A stretch of DNA of 64,000 bases, taken from the NCBI GenBank assembly GCA_964649085.1, contig CAZYPN010000001.1, positions 124,001-188,000 of the forward strand. The letters run 5' to 3'. Every line of letters begins with the position of its first letter. The first letter of the stretch is position 1. Origin of the DNA: JADMJV01 sp964649085 (GTDB taxonomy: Bacteria > Vulcanimicrobiota > Xenobia > Xenobiales > JADMJV01). Both the position numbers and the translations under genes were made by a program. Shown piece by piece: positions 8,800 through 16,295 of the stretch. Below the pieces are notes generated by a model. The model was not told where the DNA came from. It saw only the letters and a list, made by a program, of their open reading frames with translations, and searched no databases.

Positions 8800-9678
8800 A
8801 TGTTGTTTCCCTTGCAGTATGACGAGATCATCACCAACGCCCTGCGCGAAGACCTGGGTCGGGCCGGAGACATCACTTCCAATCTGACCGTGCCCGCCGA
8901 AGCCCGCGGAGAAGCCGTGATTGTGGCCCGCCAGGCGGGCTGCATCTGCGGCCTCGAGGTGGCCCGACGGGTGTTTTTTCACCTCGACCCCGCTCTGGCG
9001 GTCGAGCCTCTGGCGCGCGATGGCCAACGAGTGGCAGCCGGAACTCCGCTGCTTCATCTCATGGGGTCGGCCCGCAGCCTGCTGGCCGGCGAGCGCACGG
9101 CCCTGAATTTTCTGGGTCGGCTCTCGGGTATCTCCCAGGCCACAGCCCTGGGCGTCGACCGGCTGCGGGGCCAGAGGGCTCGGTTGGTGGCCACTCGCAA
9201 GACCACGCCGGGGCTGCGCATGCTGGAAAAGTATGCGGTGGTGACGGGCGGCGGCGAGAGCCACCGTTTCGGCCTCGACGACGGCGTGCTGATCAAGGAC
9301 AATCACGTAGCCCTGGCCGGCGGAGTGGTCGAGGCCCTGCGACGGGTGCAGGAGGGAGCTCATCACCTGCTCAAAGTGGAGCTGGAAGTGGACACGCTGC
9401 AGCAATTTCGCGAGGTATTGGCTCTGGTTCAGCAGCATCAGTTGCGCCTGGACGCGCTGATGCTCGACAATTTCAGCTGTGCCGACATGAAGCAGGCGGT
9501 GGGAGAAGCGGCTGGCCGCGTGCTGCTGGAGGCCTCGGGCGGAATCACGCTCGATCGACTGGCCGAGGTAGCCGCCACCGGTGTGGACCTCATCAGTCTG
9601 GGCAGTCTAACCCACAGTGTGACCAATTTTGATGTGGCCCTGGATGTGGTTGAACAATCTCTGGCCGCCGCTCGCTAA
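8800..9678 (+). CDS. nadC: Nicotinate-nucleotide pyrophosphorylase NadC
   Basis: Quinolinate phosphoribosyltransferase: converts quinolinate and PRPP to nicotinate mononucleotide, closing the de novo NAD branch. The 292-residue protein has the N-terminal open-faced sandwich (ALREDLGRAGDITSN), RTALNFLGRLSGI, TRKTTPGLRMLEKYAVVTGGG (the PRPP/quinolinate site), DGVLIKDNH and the barrel-end LLEASGGI. A GAGGAG ribosome site lies 7 bases before the ATG. The end overlaps the start of the following signal-peptide protein by about 35 bases. Confidence 0.96.
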   Translation: MLFPLQYDEIITNALREDLGRAGDITSNLTVPAEARGEAVIVARQAGCICGLEVARRVFFHLDPALAVEPLARDGQRVAAGTPLLHLMGSARSLLAGERTALNFLGRLSGISQATALGVDRLRGQRARLVATRKTTPGLRMLEKYAVVTGGGESHRFGLDDGVLIKDNHVALAGGVVEALRRVQEGAHHLLKVELEVDTLQQFREVLALVQQHQLRLDALMLDNFSCADMKQAVGEAAGRVLLEASGGITLDRLAEVAATGVDLISLGSLTHSVTNFDVALDVVEQSLAAAR

Positions 9679-10861
9679 TTTCCTGCTGCTGCTGTGGCTT
9701 TGCCCGGTCGTAGCCCGGGCCGCGCCATGGCTGCAACTGAGCTACGATGCCCGTCAGCCGGCCCAGCTGGGCTGGGCCCGCGACGTCAAACGTTACCTGG
9801 CGGTGTTGCAGCAGCGCAACGGCTCGGCTCTGCAAGTCCGTTCTCGAGTCACTCGAGGGGGGGCTCCCCGAGTTGTGCTCTGGGGCAGCGAGGGGAAGCA
9901 GCGGGGTCAGGGGCTGGGGGGGCCACGTCAGGCGGCTGAGCAGGTGTTTCAACGCCTGAGGCTCCTTGACCCCAAGAGATTTCCCTGGGCCACCGTAGCC
10001 CCTCTGGTAGAGGTCGTCAGTGAGCCTGCGGGAGCTGCCGTGCTGGTCAACGGTGTGGTGCAAGGGCAAACTCCCCTGCAGATGGAGCTACCCGAGGGCG
10101 AGTGCCGGATCCAGCTGGAGCTCGAGAATTACGAGCCCCGTGAGCGGCGTCTCCAACTGCAGGCGGGTGACCAGTTTCGCTGGCAGGAAACTCTGGTTGT
10201 CGAGATGGCCTTTCTGCGCTTCGAATCGCCCAATCTGCCTATGCAGGTTTCGTTGGACGGTCTGGCAGCCGTGTCGACCCCCTACCTGGTGGAGGTTTCC
10301 GCGGGCAATCACAGCTATCGCGCCAGCGCGCCGGGCCACCACGAAATCGAAGGAACGCTGCAGGTCGAGGGAGGGCGACTGACCTCTGTGCAGTTCACGC
10401 CGCTGGCCACACTGCTACGAGTGGCTCTGCACGACCTGCAGGCAGTCGGGTATGAGGCGAGCAGCTTCAGCCTGGGTCAATGGAGCTACTACACGGTGGA
10501 ACTCGACCGCCAGCCTCTGATCGACCGGCTGCTGCAGAGGTTGCAGCCGCGTACGACCTTTGAGCTCTCGGACCTGGAGCCCGATCTGGTGATGCGGCTG
10601 GAGATTCAGGCCAGCAAAGAAGAGGTCGTGGGCCAGGCCGTTCTGTTCTCGGCTGACGGCGCCACCCTGTTCAGTTGTCAGGCCCAACGGGACATGCCGT
10701 TTATGACCTTTGACGAGCAGGGGTCGGCTCAACTGCGCTCACTGGAGGTGGTGGAAGATCTGGCCCGGCAGCTGCTGGCCGAGATCCCCCGCCATCGCGA
10801 ACGCAGCCAGCCGCCGACCCATCAGAGCCCCGGGGTCCGGGTTATCGTCGAACCGCCTTAA
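9644..10861 (+). CDS. Secreted PEGA-domain protein
   Basis: About 405 residues with an N-terminal signal peptide (LANFLLLLWLCPVVARA). After an unassigned N-terminal region there are two tandem PEGA-like beta domains. The first reads VSEPAGAAVLVNGVVQGQTP (near residues 125-190). The second starts near residue 195 and is more diverged. The C-terminal 170 residues are unassigned. PEGA domains usually occur in exported surface or lipoprotein-like proteins. The start could be ATG 9644, ATG 9632 or TTG 9629, all inside nadC; 9644 best places the hydrophobic segment. Nothing ties it functionally to NAD synthesis. Confidence 0.75.
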   Translation: MWLNNLWPPLANFLLLLWLCPVVARAAPWLQLSYDARQPAQLGWARDVKRYLAVLQQRNGSALQVRSRVTRGGAPRVVLWGSEGKQRGQGLGGPRQAAEQVFQRLRLLDPKRFPWATVAPLVEVVSEPAGAAVLVNGVVQGQTPLQMELPEGECRIQLELENYEPRERRLQLQAGDQFRWQETLVVEMAFLRFESPNLPMQVSLDGLAAVSTPYLVEVSAGNHSYRASAPGHHEIEGTLQVEGGRLTSVQFTPLATLLRVALHDLQAVGYEASSFSLGQWSYYTVELDRQPLIDRLLQRLQPRTTFELSDLEPDLVMRLEIQASKEEVVGQAVLFSADGATLFSCQAQRDMPFMTFDEQGSAQLRSLEVVEDLARQLLAEIPRHRERSQPPTHQSPGVRVIVEPP

Positions 10862-10864
10862 AGG

Positions 10865-11086
10865 TTATTCGGTATCGCGGGTGATTTTGAAGGTCGGCCA
10901 GATGGTTCCGGCCAGGTCCAGGAAGGCGTCGCGACGACGGTGGGCCCTGGCGGCTTTCAGCGCCGGCGCCTCGCCAAATCGACCGTCGCGGGGCAGCTTA
11001 AAAGTCGTGACCGCAGCCTCATCTCCCTTGATGTGCTTACCCAATTTCCATTGAATCTTGCCTTCTGGCGTCAATATTTCTAACAT
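10865..11086 (-). CDS. Small unknown protein, last gene of the CarD-like operon
   Basis: A 73-residue hydrophilic protein starting MLEILTPEGKIQWKLGKH. The ATG at 11086 has a good ribosome site (AAGGAGC) and overlaps the end of the upstream gene by 7 bases, arguing for real, coupled translation. No family is recognised and there are no membrane segments or cysteines. Its position suggests a role alongside the CarD-like protein. Confidence 0.65.
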   Translation of the reverse strand: MLEILTPEGKIQWKLGKHIKGDEAAVTTFKLPRDGRFGEAPALKAARAHRRRDAFLDLAGTIWPTFKITRDTE

Positions 11087-11460
11087 CGGTGAGCTCCTTC
11101 GTAGGCATTTGCTGGGGGATTCCAACCATATTCGCTCTCGGACCAGCGGAACAGATCGCCGAAGTTGGAGAAACGTCGTAGTTCTTCCGTCCTTCGATGA
11201 AAGAGGTCGTAGGGGCCGAGTTTGTCCGGATTGTCCTGGCCGCGATCGGCGGCATCGGCGCGTCGCCAGTCACGTCCGGCCATTCGAGTGACGATTTTCG
11301 ACAGTACATCCTCCAGCCGGGTAAGTTGATCACTGGTCCAGACGGGCTTGTCCAGGATCGGTTTGGAGTCCCAAATCACTCGACGAGACTCCTCGGGGGA
11401 AAGCCCGAGTTGTTCCAGGACTTCCTCATAGTTTAGTGGTTCATTGCTTTTTAGATGCAC
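11080..11460 (-). CDS. Unknown protein coupled to the CarD-like gene
   Basis: A 126-residue, charged protein with no membrane segment. GTG at 11460 is chosen because AAAGGA lies 7 bases upstream. It lies 20 bases inside the end of the CarD-like gene, and its own end overlaps the next gene, so three genes form a tightly coupled unit. Residues 10-50 look helical (NYEEVLEQLGLSPEESRRV) and the C-terminus is aromatic-rich (FSNFGDLFRWSESEYGW). I recognise no family. Confidence 0.65.
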   Translation of the reverse strand: MHLKSNEPLNYEEVLEQLGLSPEESRRVIWDSKPILDKPVWTSDQLTRLEDVLSKIVTRMAGRDWRRADAADRGQDNPDKLGPYDLFHRRTEELRRFSNFGDLFRWSESEYGWNPPANAYEGAHRC

Positions 11461-11986
11461 CGGTTTTCCTTTCTGGTGTCGCTTTCCAGGTGATGGCCTG
11501 GTTGAGTCGAGCACCTGCACGCGAGGCAGTGGTATTGAAGGCCAGGGCAATCTCCTGGCGCAAAGTTTGGCAGAGGGTTGTCATCAATTCGCTCTCTTTA
11601 CCCGAAAGGGTGTGGCCCAGGGCCTGACGCACCTTGAGTTCACGCAGGGTTTCGGGGGTCGCTCGCTGGTCGCCGGAGCGCAGGTTGGCCACCCAGCGCA
11701 GCATGCGCTGGCCGTGCGATTCTTCGGCATCGCAACTCAGTCCGTCGGGTAAGTTGCACAGAGCCGAGTCGATCTCGTGCCGCTGCATGACCGGCCGGAT
11801 GCCTCGAGAAGACATCTGACTGGCGGGAATTTTTAGAGTGGAACGCCCCTGCGCCGGGCGCAGTTGGTAATACCACTGTTCCTGCCCCAGGATGCGCTCC
11901 TGGGAAAGCCCAACCACGGTGCAAAGACCCAGGAAAGGTTCGACGAGTTGGACCCCAACGTTAAATGGACCCTCTGTTGAACGCAC
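11441..11986 (-). CDS. CarD/CdnL-like transcriptional regulator
   Basis: About 181 residues. The N-terminal part has the RNA-polymerase-interacting (Tudor-like) pattern of CarD/CdnL/TRCF proteins: FNVGVQLVEPFLGLCTVVG, a beta hairpin (QEQWYYQLRP), then LKIPASQMSSRGIRPVM. A helical C-terminal domain (residues 95-150) follows, as in CdnL. Such proteins bind RNA polymerase beta and stabilise open complexes. The C-terminal tail is basic (KATPERKTGASKK). GTG 11986 lies 6 bases after GGAAGG; GTG 11992 is too close to it. The similarity is partial, so the assignment is good but not certain. Confidence 0.75.
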   Translation of the reverse strand: MRSTEGPFNVGVQLVEPFLGLCTVVGLSQERILGQEQWYYQLRPAQGRSTLKIPASQMSSRGIRPVMQRHEIDSALCNLPDGLSCDAEESHGQRMLRWVANLRSGDQRATPETLRELKVRQALGHTLSGKESELMTTLCQTLRQEIALAFNTTASRAGARLNQAITWKATPERKTGASKKQ

Positions 11987-12387
11987 AGGCACTTCCTTCC
12001 GGCAAAGCCTGGCACTCTCTAATCTGGTTAGTGGGTGATACGTTGGCTAAGACAGAATACTTCGCCGTCTCACCTGTAGAGCCTTCCTGCCCGGCAATTT
12101 TGGGTCCGCACAGGTTCTTCTGGCTGCGTGTGGAAGATGGCCTGTAGGAGAAACCTTTCAGGGTTCTTGTGACTGCTCGGTGGCCCCACTTTTGCTCCTC
12201 GATGGCGCCGTGATTTCTTCATCGCACTCTGGTGCCGGTGCTACCAAGCTATCGAGCCTATCGTTGTTCAGCCTTTCGGGTGAGCCTCGTCGATTCGCAG
12301 ATAGGCGATTTTGCCAGTGTGTTGCAGGCGGCTTGCGCCTCGCGAGCGCAACGGTTCTCGGCCTCGCCGAGAGATAGGAATAATCGT
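11987..12387. other. Divergent non-coding region between the CarD-like gene and a small membrane protein
   Basis: About 400 bases with no convincing gene on either strand. The right end holds two adjacent inverted repeats (12333-12351 and 12356-12372) in the probable leader of the downstream small gene. The rest should contain the divergent promoters, but I see no strong -35/-10 pair. Confidence 0.5.
12333..12372 (+). repeat. Two adjacent hairpins in a leader region
   Basis: TTGCGC (12333-12338) pairs with GCGCAA (12346-12351) around a 7-base loop. TCTCGGC (12356-12362) pairs with GCCGAGA (12366-12372) around a 3-base loop. They end 15 bases before the ATG at 12388, adjacent to its ribosome site. 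Function unknown. Confidence 0.45.
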
Positions 12388-12591
12388 ATGAAACTCGGTT
12401 TCGCCCTGATTTTTTTTGGTTCGCTGACCCTCTGGCAGCTCTCTACTCTTTTCGGGATTGTTCTGATCACCGCCGGCATTGGTGGAATCGGCTATCTGGC
12501 CGTTCAAGAGGAAGAGGAAAAAGCGCCCCCCCGAGACTATTCCGGTGGCGGAGTCATCACCTACGATATCAGCAGCAGGCGTCGCTCGTAG
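12388..12591 (+). CDS. Small membrane protein
   Basis: A 67-residue protein with two hydrophobic segments at residues 3-18 and 22-40 (LGFALIFFGSLTLW; LFGIVLITAGIGGIGYL), then an acidic run (EEEEK) and a hydrophilic tail. The ATG follows AGGA at a suitable distance. No family is recognised; the two-helix hairpin topology and small size are typical of uncharacterised envelope peptides. Confidence 0.6.
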   Translation: MKLGFALIFFGSLTLWQLSTLFGIVLITAGIGGIGYLAVQEEEEKAPPRDYSGGGVITYDISSRRRS

Positions 12592-12641
12592 TTCGGTTTC
12601 TCTCGGCAAGGTAGGCGGCCGCTGGCCACGAAATTTATCCC

Positions 12642-12941
12642 ATGATGAAAGAGATTTTCGACGGCGTCACAAGGCTGTTGCTCTATCTGTTTGTCACGGG
12701 GCTCTACCTGGTGATGTTGGTGGCCGATATTCTTCTCAGCGGCTATCTGCTCTGGGGACCGCTGGTGTCCGGGCCCGGAGGAGCACCCGGTGCACGTGAT
12801 GGCACGGGATTGATTTTCTTCTTTTTGCTCTGGTTTGTGGCCACTGCCGTGTGCACCACCATTCTCGCCACAGTTCAGGGTTGGATTCTCAAGGCTTTGT
12901 TCCCCTGGTGGGAGCCCCCCGATCACGATGATCTGCTGTGA
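12642..12941 (+). CDS. Small multi-pass membrane protein
   Basis: A 99-residue protein with two or three hydrophobic segments (residues 10-38 and 56-88) separated by a Gly/Pro-rich loop. It lies 50 bases after the previous small membrane protein, on the same strand. No catalytic motif and no recognised family. Confidence 0.55.
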   Translation: MMKEIFDGVTRLLLYLFVTGLYLVMLVADILLSGYLLWGPLVSGPGGAPGARDGTGLIFFFLLWFVATAVCTTILATVQGWILKALFPWWEPPDHDDLL

Positions 12942-12944
12942 ACC

Positions 12945-13114
12945 TCAGAAGCCGACAGAGAGGCCGAGCCCCGGGTTATTCAGGTTGGCCAGCGACAGTG
13001 TGATTCCGTAGCGTTCCCAGTTGTGGGTAACACCATTGTTCATCGAGCTGCAGCGACACGCCGGCCAGAATGAGCGATGCGGTCCGAACTCCTGCCTCGA
13101 TGGGTTGAGCCCGG
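12945..13114 (-). pseudogene. Possible remnant of an outer-membrane beta-barrel C-terminus
   Basis: On the minus strand the frame ending at 12945 encodes NWERYGITLSLANL and then GLGLSVGF, finishing with Phe and alternating hydrophobic residues like a porin C-terminal strand. Directly upstream, in another frame, comes GVRTASLILAGVSLQLDEQ, also strand-like. No start or intact frame joins them. A frameshifted remnant is the simplest reading, but the fragment is too short to be sure. Confidence 0.3.
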
Positions 13115-13522
13115 TTAGGCGCGGCGCAAGCCTGTCCGAAGCAGCACCAGTAGTGACTTCGTAACGATTCCCCAGGAGAGCAGAATGGCCGCCAACCCTT
13201 CCCAGCCGGCCCGCTGGCAGGTTCCGCAGAATCCCCCCGAGCTTAAGACGGGCATGTGAAACTGGGTGAGCACCAGCACGCAAAGGGCCACTGAGGCGAA
13301 GCCGTAGATCGTTGGCAAGGCCAGCGCTGAGGGTTTGTGCTCCAGAGCAGCGGTTAAACCGTAGCCCACCAGGAAGTTACCGGCTACGACGGGTAGGACA
13401 TCCCAGCCAATCCAGTGATGCCAGCTTTGCACACGGGACATCGCTCCCAGGACGGGAGCGAAAAAGAACATCACGCTGATACCTAAGACGAGTCCAGCTA
13501 ACCAGGCTTTCCATTCGCGCAT
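13115..13522 (-). CDS. Integral membrane protein of unknown function
   Basis: A 135-residue protein with four predicted helices: residues 5-25, 38-58, 65-85 and 105-130. The start MREWK at 13522 is supported by GGAGG 5 bases upstream; a longer frame exists but lacks a ribosome site. It carries a Cys pair in SGGFCGTCQRAGWEG between helices 3 and 4. No family recognised. Confidence 0.65.
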   Translation of the reverse strand: MREWKAWLAGLVLGISVMFFFAPVLGAMSRVQSWHHWIGWDVLPVVAGNFLVGYGLTAALEHKPSALALPTIYGFASVALCVLVLTQFHMPVLSSGGFCGTCQRAGWEGLAAILLSWGIVTKSLLVLLRTGLRRA

Positions 13523-13634
13523 CGCAACCTCCAGGCAGGATACGCTGCCGGGGTCGACTCGGTTCAATCGCTTCACCAGGAGGTTTTGGGCAGACTGCGT
13601 AGTGAGAAATACTCAAGCTACAAAGGAGAGCATC

Positions 13635-14123
13635 GTGGCCGCAATTTCTAAAGATCAGGTGGTGAGCTTTCACTACACCCTGCGTGATAAAGAGGGCACG
13701 GTGATCGATGCCTCGGACCCCAAGGAGCCGCTCAGCTATTTGCATGGGCATCAGAATATTGTCCCCGGCCTGGAGTCTCAGCTCGATGCCAAACAGCCTG
13801 GTGATAAGTTGCAGGTTCACGTGACGCCCGAGCTCGGCTACGGAACTTATGATGATGAGAAATGCTTCTTGATTCCGCGCCGGCAGTTTCCCCAAGGGGA
13901 GGCACTGCAGGCCGGAATGATGTTGCAGCTTCACGCTGAGGATGGCGACGTGATCCACGCCCGTATTGCCCGAGTGGGTAAGGATGAGGTCGAGGTCGAT
14001 GCCAACCACCCCCTGGCCGGAGTGGATCTCTTCTTTGATATTGAGATTGTCGGCGTTCGCGCCGCCACGTCAGAGGAGATTTCCCATGGACATGTGCACA
14101 GCGGAGGCTGTGGAGGACACTGA
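13635..14123 (+). CDS. SlyD-like FKBP peptidyl-prolyl isomerase
   Basis: A 162-residue FKBP-type cis-trans prolyl isomerase and chaperone. It shows VSFHYTLRDKEGTVIDAS, PLSYLHGHQNIVPGLE, an inserted-flap domain (roughly residues 70-125) and the return strand VDLFFDIEIVGV. The C-terminal tail HGHVHSGGCGGH is a His/Cys metal-binding tail as in SlyD, linked to nickel handling in other bacteria. GTG 13635 has AAAGGAG 6 bases upstream. The 3' end overlaps the start of the next gene by 38 bases. Confidence 0.92.
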   Translation: MAAISKDQVVSFHYTLRDKEGTVIDASDPKEPLSYLHGHQNIVPGLESQLDAKQPGDKLQVHVTPELGYGTYDDEKCFLIPRRQFPQGEALQAGMMLQLHAEDGDVIHARIARVGKDEVEVDANHPLAGVDLFFDIEIVGVRAATSEEISHGHVHSGGCGGH

Positions 14124-14817
14124 ATTGAAACAGGTCGCCCCCGGTTACACCATCCTCAAGCGCTATGGGCGCTTCAAGAACGCCTGTTGGGTGCTACAAA
14201 ACGGCGGCGAAGCCGCAGTTGTGGAAATGCCCATGTATAGCGCCAAGGAGAAGCCGCCTTTCGAGCGCCTGGCCAGTTATCTCAGGCGTCGCAAGCTGCG
14301 CTTGAAGTATGCCCTGGTCACTCACGGGCATGTCGACCATTGCAAGAGTTTGCCGGACTTTCGCTTGACGTTCCCTCACACGCGCTTCGTGACCCATCGG
14401 TCGATGGTCGAAGATCGGCACTTCCTGTCCATCATGGCCCGTCATCCCAAGATGCCCATGACGGCCTGGAATCGCGGTGACTTTCGCCTGTTTGATGAGG
14501 TGTACGAGCAACCGGTGTGGAGCGGCACGCTAGGCGGCGAGCCTCTCCACCTGGTCTATGCTCCCAAGCATAGCTATACCGACCAGTTGGTGGTGTTCCG
14601 AGGCGGAATGATCACCGGCGACTGGTATCTGGGCGACCTGCGTGACTGCAACGCCATTGTTCGCCCCGAGCACAAGAAGCAGGCAATCGACAACGCACTG
14701 CACTCGGTGCGCGCCCTGCGCCACCGAGTGCACATGATGTTCTCAGGTCACGGCGATTGCCTGTATTACGATGTAGACTTCGAGACCATGATGCAGCGCA
14801 GCAAGGTCTATCACTAG
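14086..14817 (+). CDS. Metallo-beta-lactamase-fold protein
   Basis: A 243-residue protein. VTHGHVDHCKSL carries the HxHxDH zinc ligands, and later residues (KHSYTDQLVVF, GDWYLGDL, FSGHGDCL) provide the remaining His and Asp ligands in family-like positions. Probably a metal-dependent hydrolase; the substrate is unknown. The ATG at 14086 follows AGAGGAGAT and lies inside the end of the FKBP gene, so translation is coupled. The Cys-His-rich tail upstream and shared metal use are suggestive only. Confidence 0.85.
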   Translation: MDMCTAEAVEDTELKQVAPGYTILKRYGRFKNACWVLQNGGEAAVVEMPMYSAKEKPPFERLASYLRRRKLRLKYALVTHGHVDHCKSLPDFRLTFPHTRFVTHRSMVEDRHFLSIMARHPKMPMTAWNRGDFRLFDEVYEQPVWSGTLGGEPLHLVYAPKHSYTDQLVVFRGGMITGDWYLGDLRDCNAIVRPEHKKQAIDNALHSVRALRHRVHMMFSGHGDCLYYDVDFETMMQRSKVYH

Positions 14818-14820
14818 CCC

Positions 14821-15735
14821 TCAGGCAAAGGTGAAGGCGTGGGTCAGTCGGCCGCCGGTGGTGTTGGTTCCGTCGAAGTTGCGCGCCTGACCGTAGCTGT
14901 CGGTTTTTCCCGAGTCGACGTAGACGGCATGCTTGTCGTTCCAGGCCACCACGCTGTCCTGGTTGCCCGCGCTCGAGGGGTCGACCTCGCGGATGCGATG
15001 GCCCAGGCCCAGTAGTTCAGCGGCCTCGCGGGGCTGGAAGCCGTCGTTGAGGTCTTTCAAGGCACGCTCAAAGCTGCCCGTGCCTTTCTCGGCGTGGCGC
15101 TTGGCGATCACGGCAAAACTCAGCACCGCCATCGATTTGGCCTCGCTGGGCTTGCCCTTGAAGTCGGCTTCGCGAGCGGCCATCTGCAGTTCGCGGCGGT
15201 CGATGGAGACCGACTTGCCGTCTTGGAGAGACACGTCGTAGCCCGAGCCGACCTTGCGAACCTCGTCGAAGATCTTGCCCTTGAACTTGTCGAGGGCTGC
15301 CTTGATCACGGCTACGGAGGCGCAGTTGCCTTCCTGGCTCTGGCCAAACTGGCTGAAGATTTTGTCGTATTCCACCTGATCGCCACTGTCGGAGTTGCCA
15401 TTGGCCGCGCCCTGGATGGCCTTCTCGAGGTAGGCCTCGTCTTCGGCCCCCCAGCTGCCTTCGTTGCCGCGGGCCTGGCCCTGGTCGCCAGGTTGCGTTG
15501 ACGGGGCTGCCGGTGCGGCCAGCCAGTCATAGTTGGGAATGGCACCATCAGGGGAAAAGTCGATGTCCGTTCGATCGGCCCCCGCTGACAGGGGGGCGAT
15601 GCAACCGTCGGCGCAGCCGCTCAGTCGGGCGGCTGCCAGGCCGATGTCGGGGTGGGGGAGGAGGCTGGGGTCTGCCAGTCCTGCGCTGCCCAGGGCTTCA
15701 ATACGTCGTCGCTCGCTCAAGGCCGGGTGGTCCAT
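14821..15735 (-). CDS. Unknown protein, possible papain-like cysteine protease
   Basis: A 304-residue protein. Residues 1-105 are low complexity (Ala, Gly, Pro, Gln). The C-terminal 190 residues form a compact domain with Cys in QSQEGNCASVAVIKAALDKF at the start of a helix, and later a His in WNDKHAVYVDSG. A Cys at a helix N-terminus plus a later His on a strand is the layout of papain-like peptidases or transglutaminases, but no family match is recalled. The ribosome site is close to ideal (AAGGAGGT, 7 bases before ATG), implying high expression. No signal peptide. Confidence 0.6.
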   Translation of the reverse strand: MDHPALSERRRIEALGSAGLADPSLLPHPDIGLAAARLSGCADGCIAPLSAGADRTDIDFSPDGAIPNYDWLAAPAAPSTQPGDQGQARGNEGSWGAEDEAYLEKAIQGAANGNSDSGDQVEYDKIFSQFGQSQEGNCASVAVIKAALDKFKGKIFDEVRKVGSGYDVSLQDGKSVSIDRRELQMAAREADFKGKPSEAKSMAVLSFAVIAKRHAEKGTGSFERALKDLNDGFQPREAAELLGLGHRIREVDPSSAGNQDSVVAWNDKHAVYVDSGKTDSYGQARNFDGTNTTGGRLTHAFTFA

Positions 15736-15772
15736 GGGATCTACCTCCTTGATGATGTCTCCAGGGTATCAA

Positions 15773-15794
15773 GGCTATCGGTCGAGGGATAGCC
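15773..15794. repeat. Inverted repeat between two minus-strand genes
   Basis: GGCTATC (15773-15779) and GATAGCC (15788-15794) flank an 8-base loop. It lies between the phosphatase stop and the upstream region of the next minus-strand gene. It has only a weak T-rich follower on the minus strand, so it may be a poor terminator or an operator. Confidence 0.4.
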
Positions 15795-15805
15795 GAGCGA
15801 CGTTA

Positions 15806-16222
15806 TCATTTTGTAAGCGATGTTAAGACCTGCTCGATTTCCTCGGCGCAACGCTGATAATCGGCCAGGCTGCCGCCGTAGGGGTCGGAAATGTCTCGTG
15901 GACCCAGGCGGCTAGACTTGCCTCGGGCCTGGGGAAACCGTTCCAACAAGGCCCGTTGGTGAGCCGAGGTCAGGCACAGCACCTCGTCGGCCCAAGCCAG
16001 CGCCTCAGAGTCGACGGCGCGCGAGCGATGAGCGTTCAGGTCCAGGCCACGGTCCGCGGCCACCCGTTGTGCATGAGTTGAGGCTGGCTGTCCTGGCTGA
16101 GCGGCCACGCCGGCCGAGCGCACCTCCCAATCGGGCTTCAGGCGTTGCAACAGCACCTGCGCCATGGGCGAACGGCAGGTGTTCCCGGTGCAGACGATCA
16201 ATACGCGGCGGGGGCTCGACAT
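15806..16222 (-). CDS. Low-molecular-weight protein phosphatase, YwlE-like
   Basis: A 138-residue phosphatase with the P-loop VCTGNTCRSPMA (nucleophile Cys near residue 11, Arg at +6) and the general acid in DISDPYGGSL. A Thr in the loop position CTGNTCRS is the residue that gives B. subtilis YwlE its preference for phosphoarginine over phosphotyrosine; most tyrosine phosphatases have Ile or Leu there. So protein-arginine phosphatase activity is plausible, but McsB kinase is not in the window. Divergent from the flavoprotein gene at 16296. Confidence 0.85.
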   Translation of the reverse strand: MSSPRRVLIVCTGNTCRSPMAQVLLQRLKPDWEVRSAGVAAQPGQPASTHAQRVAADRGLDLNAHRSRAVDSEALAWADEVLCLTSAHQRALLERFPQARGKSSRLGPRDISDPYGGSLADYQRCAEEIEQVLTSLTK

Positions 16223-16295
16223 AGGGGCTGTTTCGCCTTGAAGTTGCCAGGCTTCCTGCGCCAGGCAGCGAAACGGCGGCTCGAACGGAGTGAAA

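Noticed and set aside
7180..9438. A 752-codon open frame on the minus strand across nadB and nadC
   Set aside because: It is antisense to two certain enzymes; the composition (Gln, Gly, His, Arg-rich) is that of a shadow frame in GC-rich DNA.
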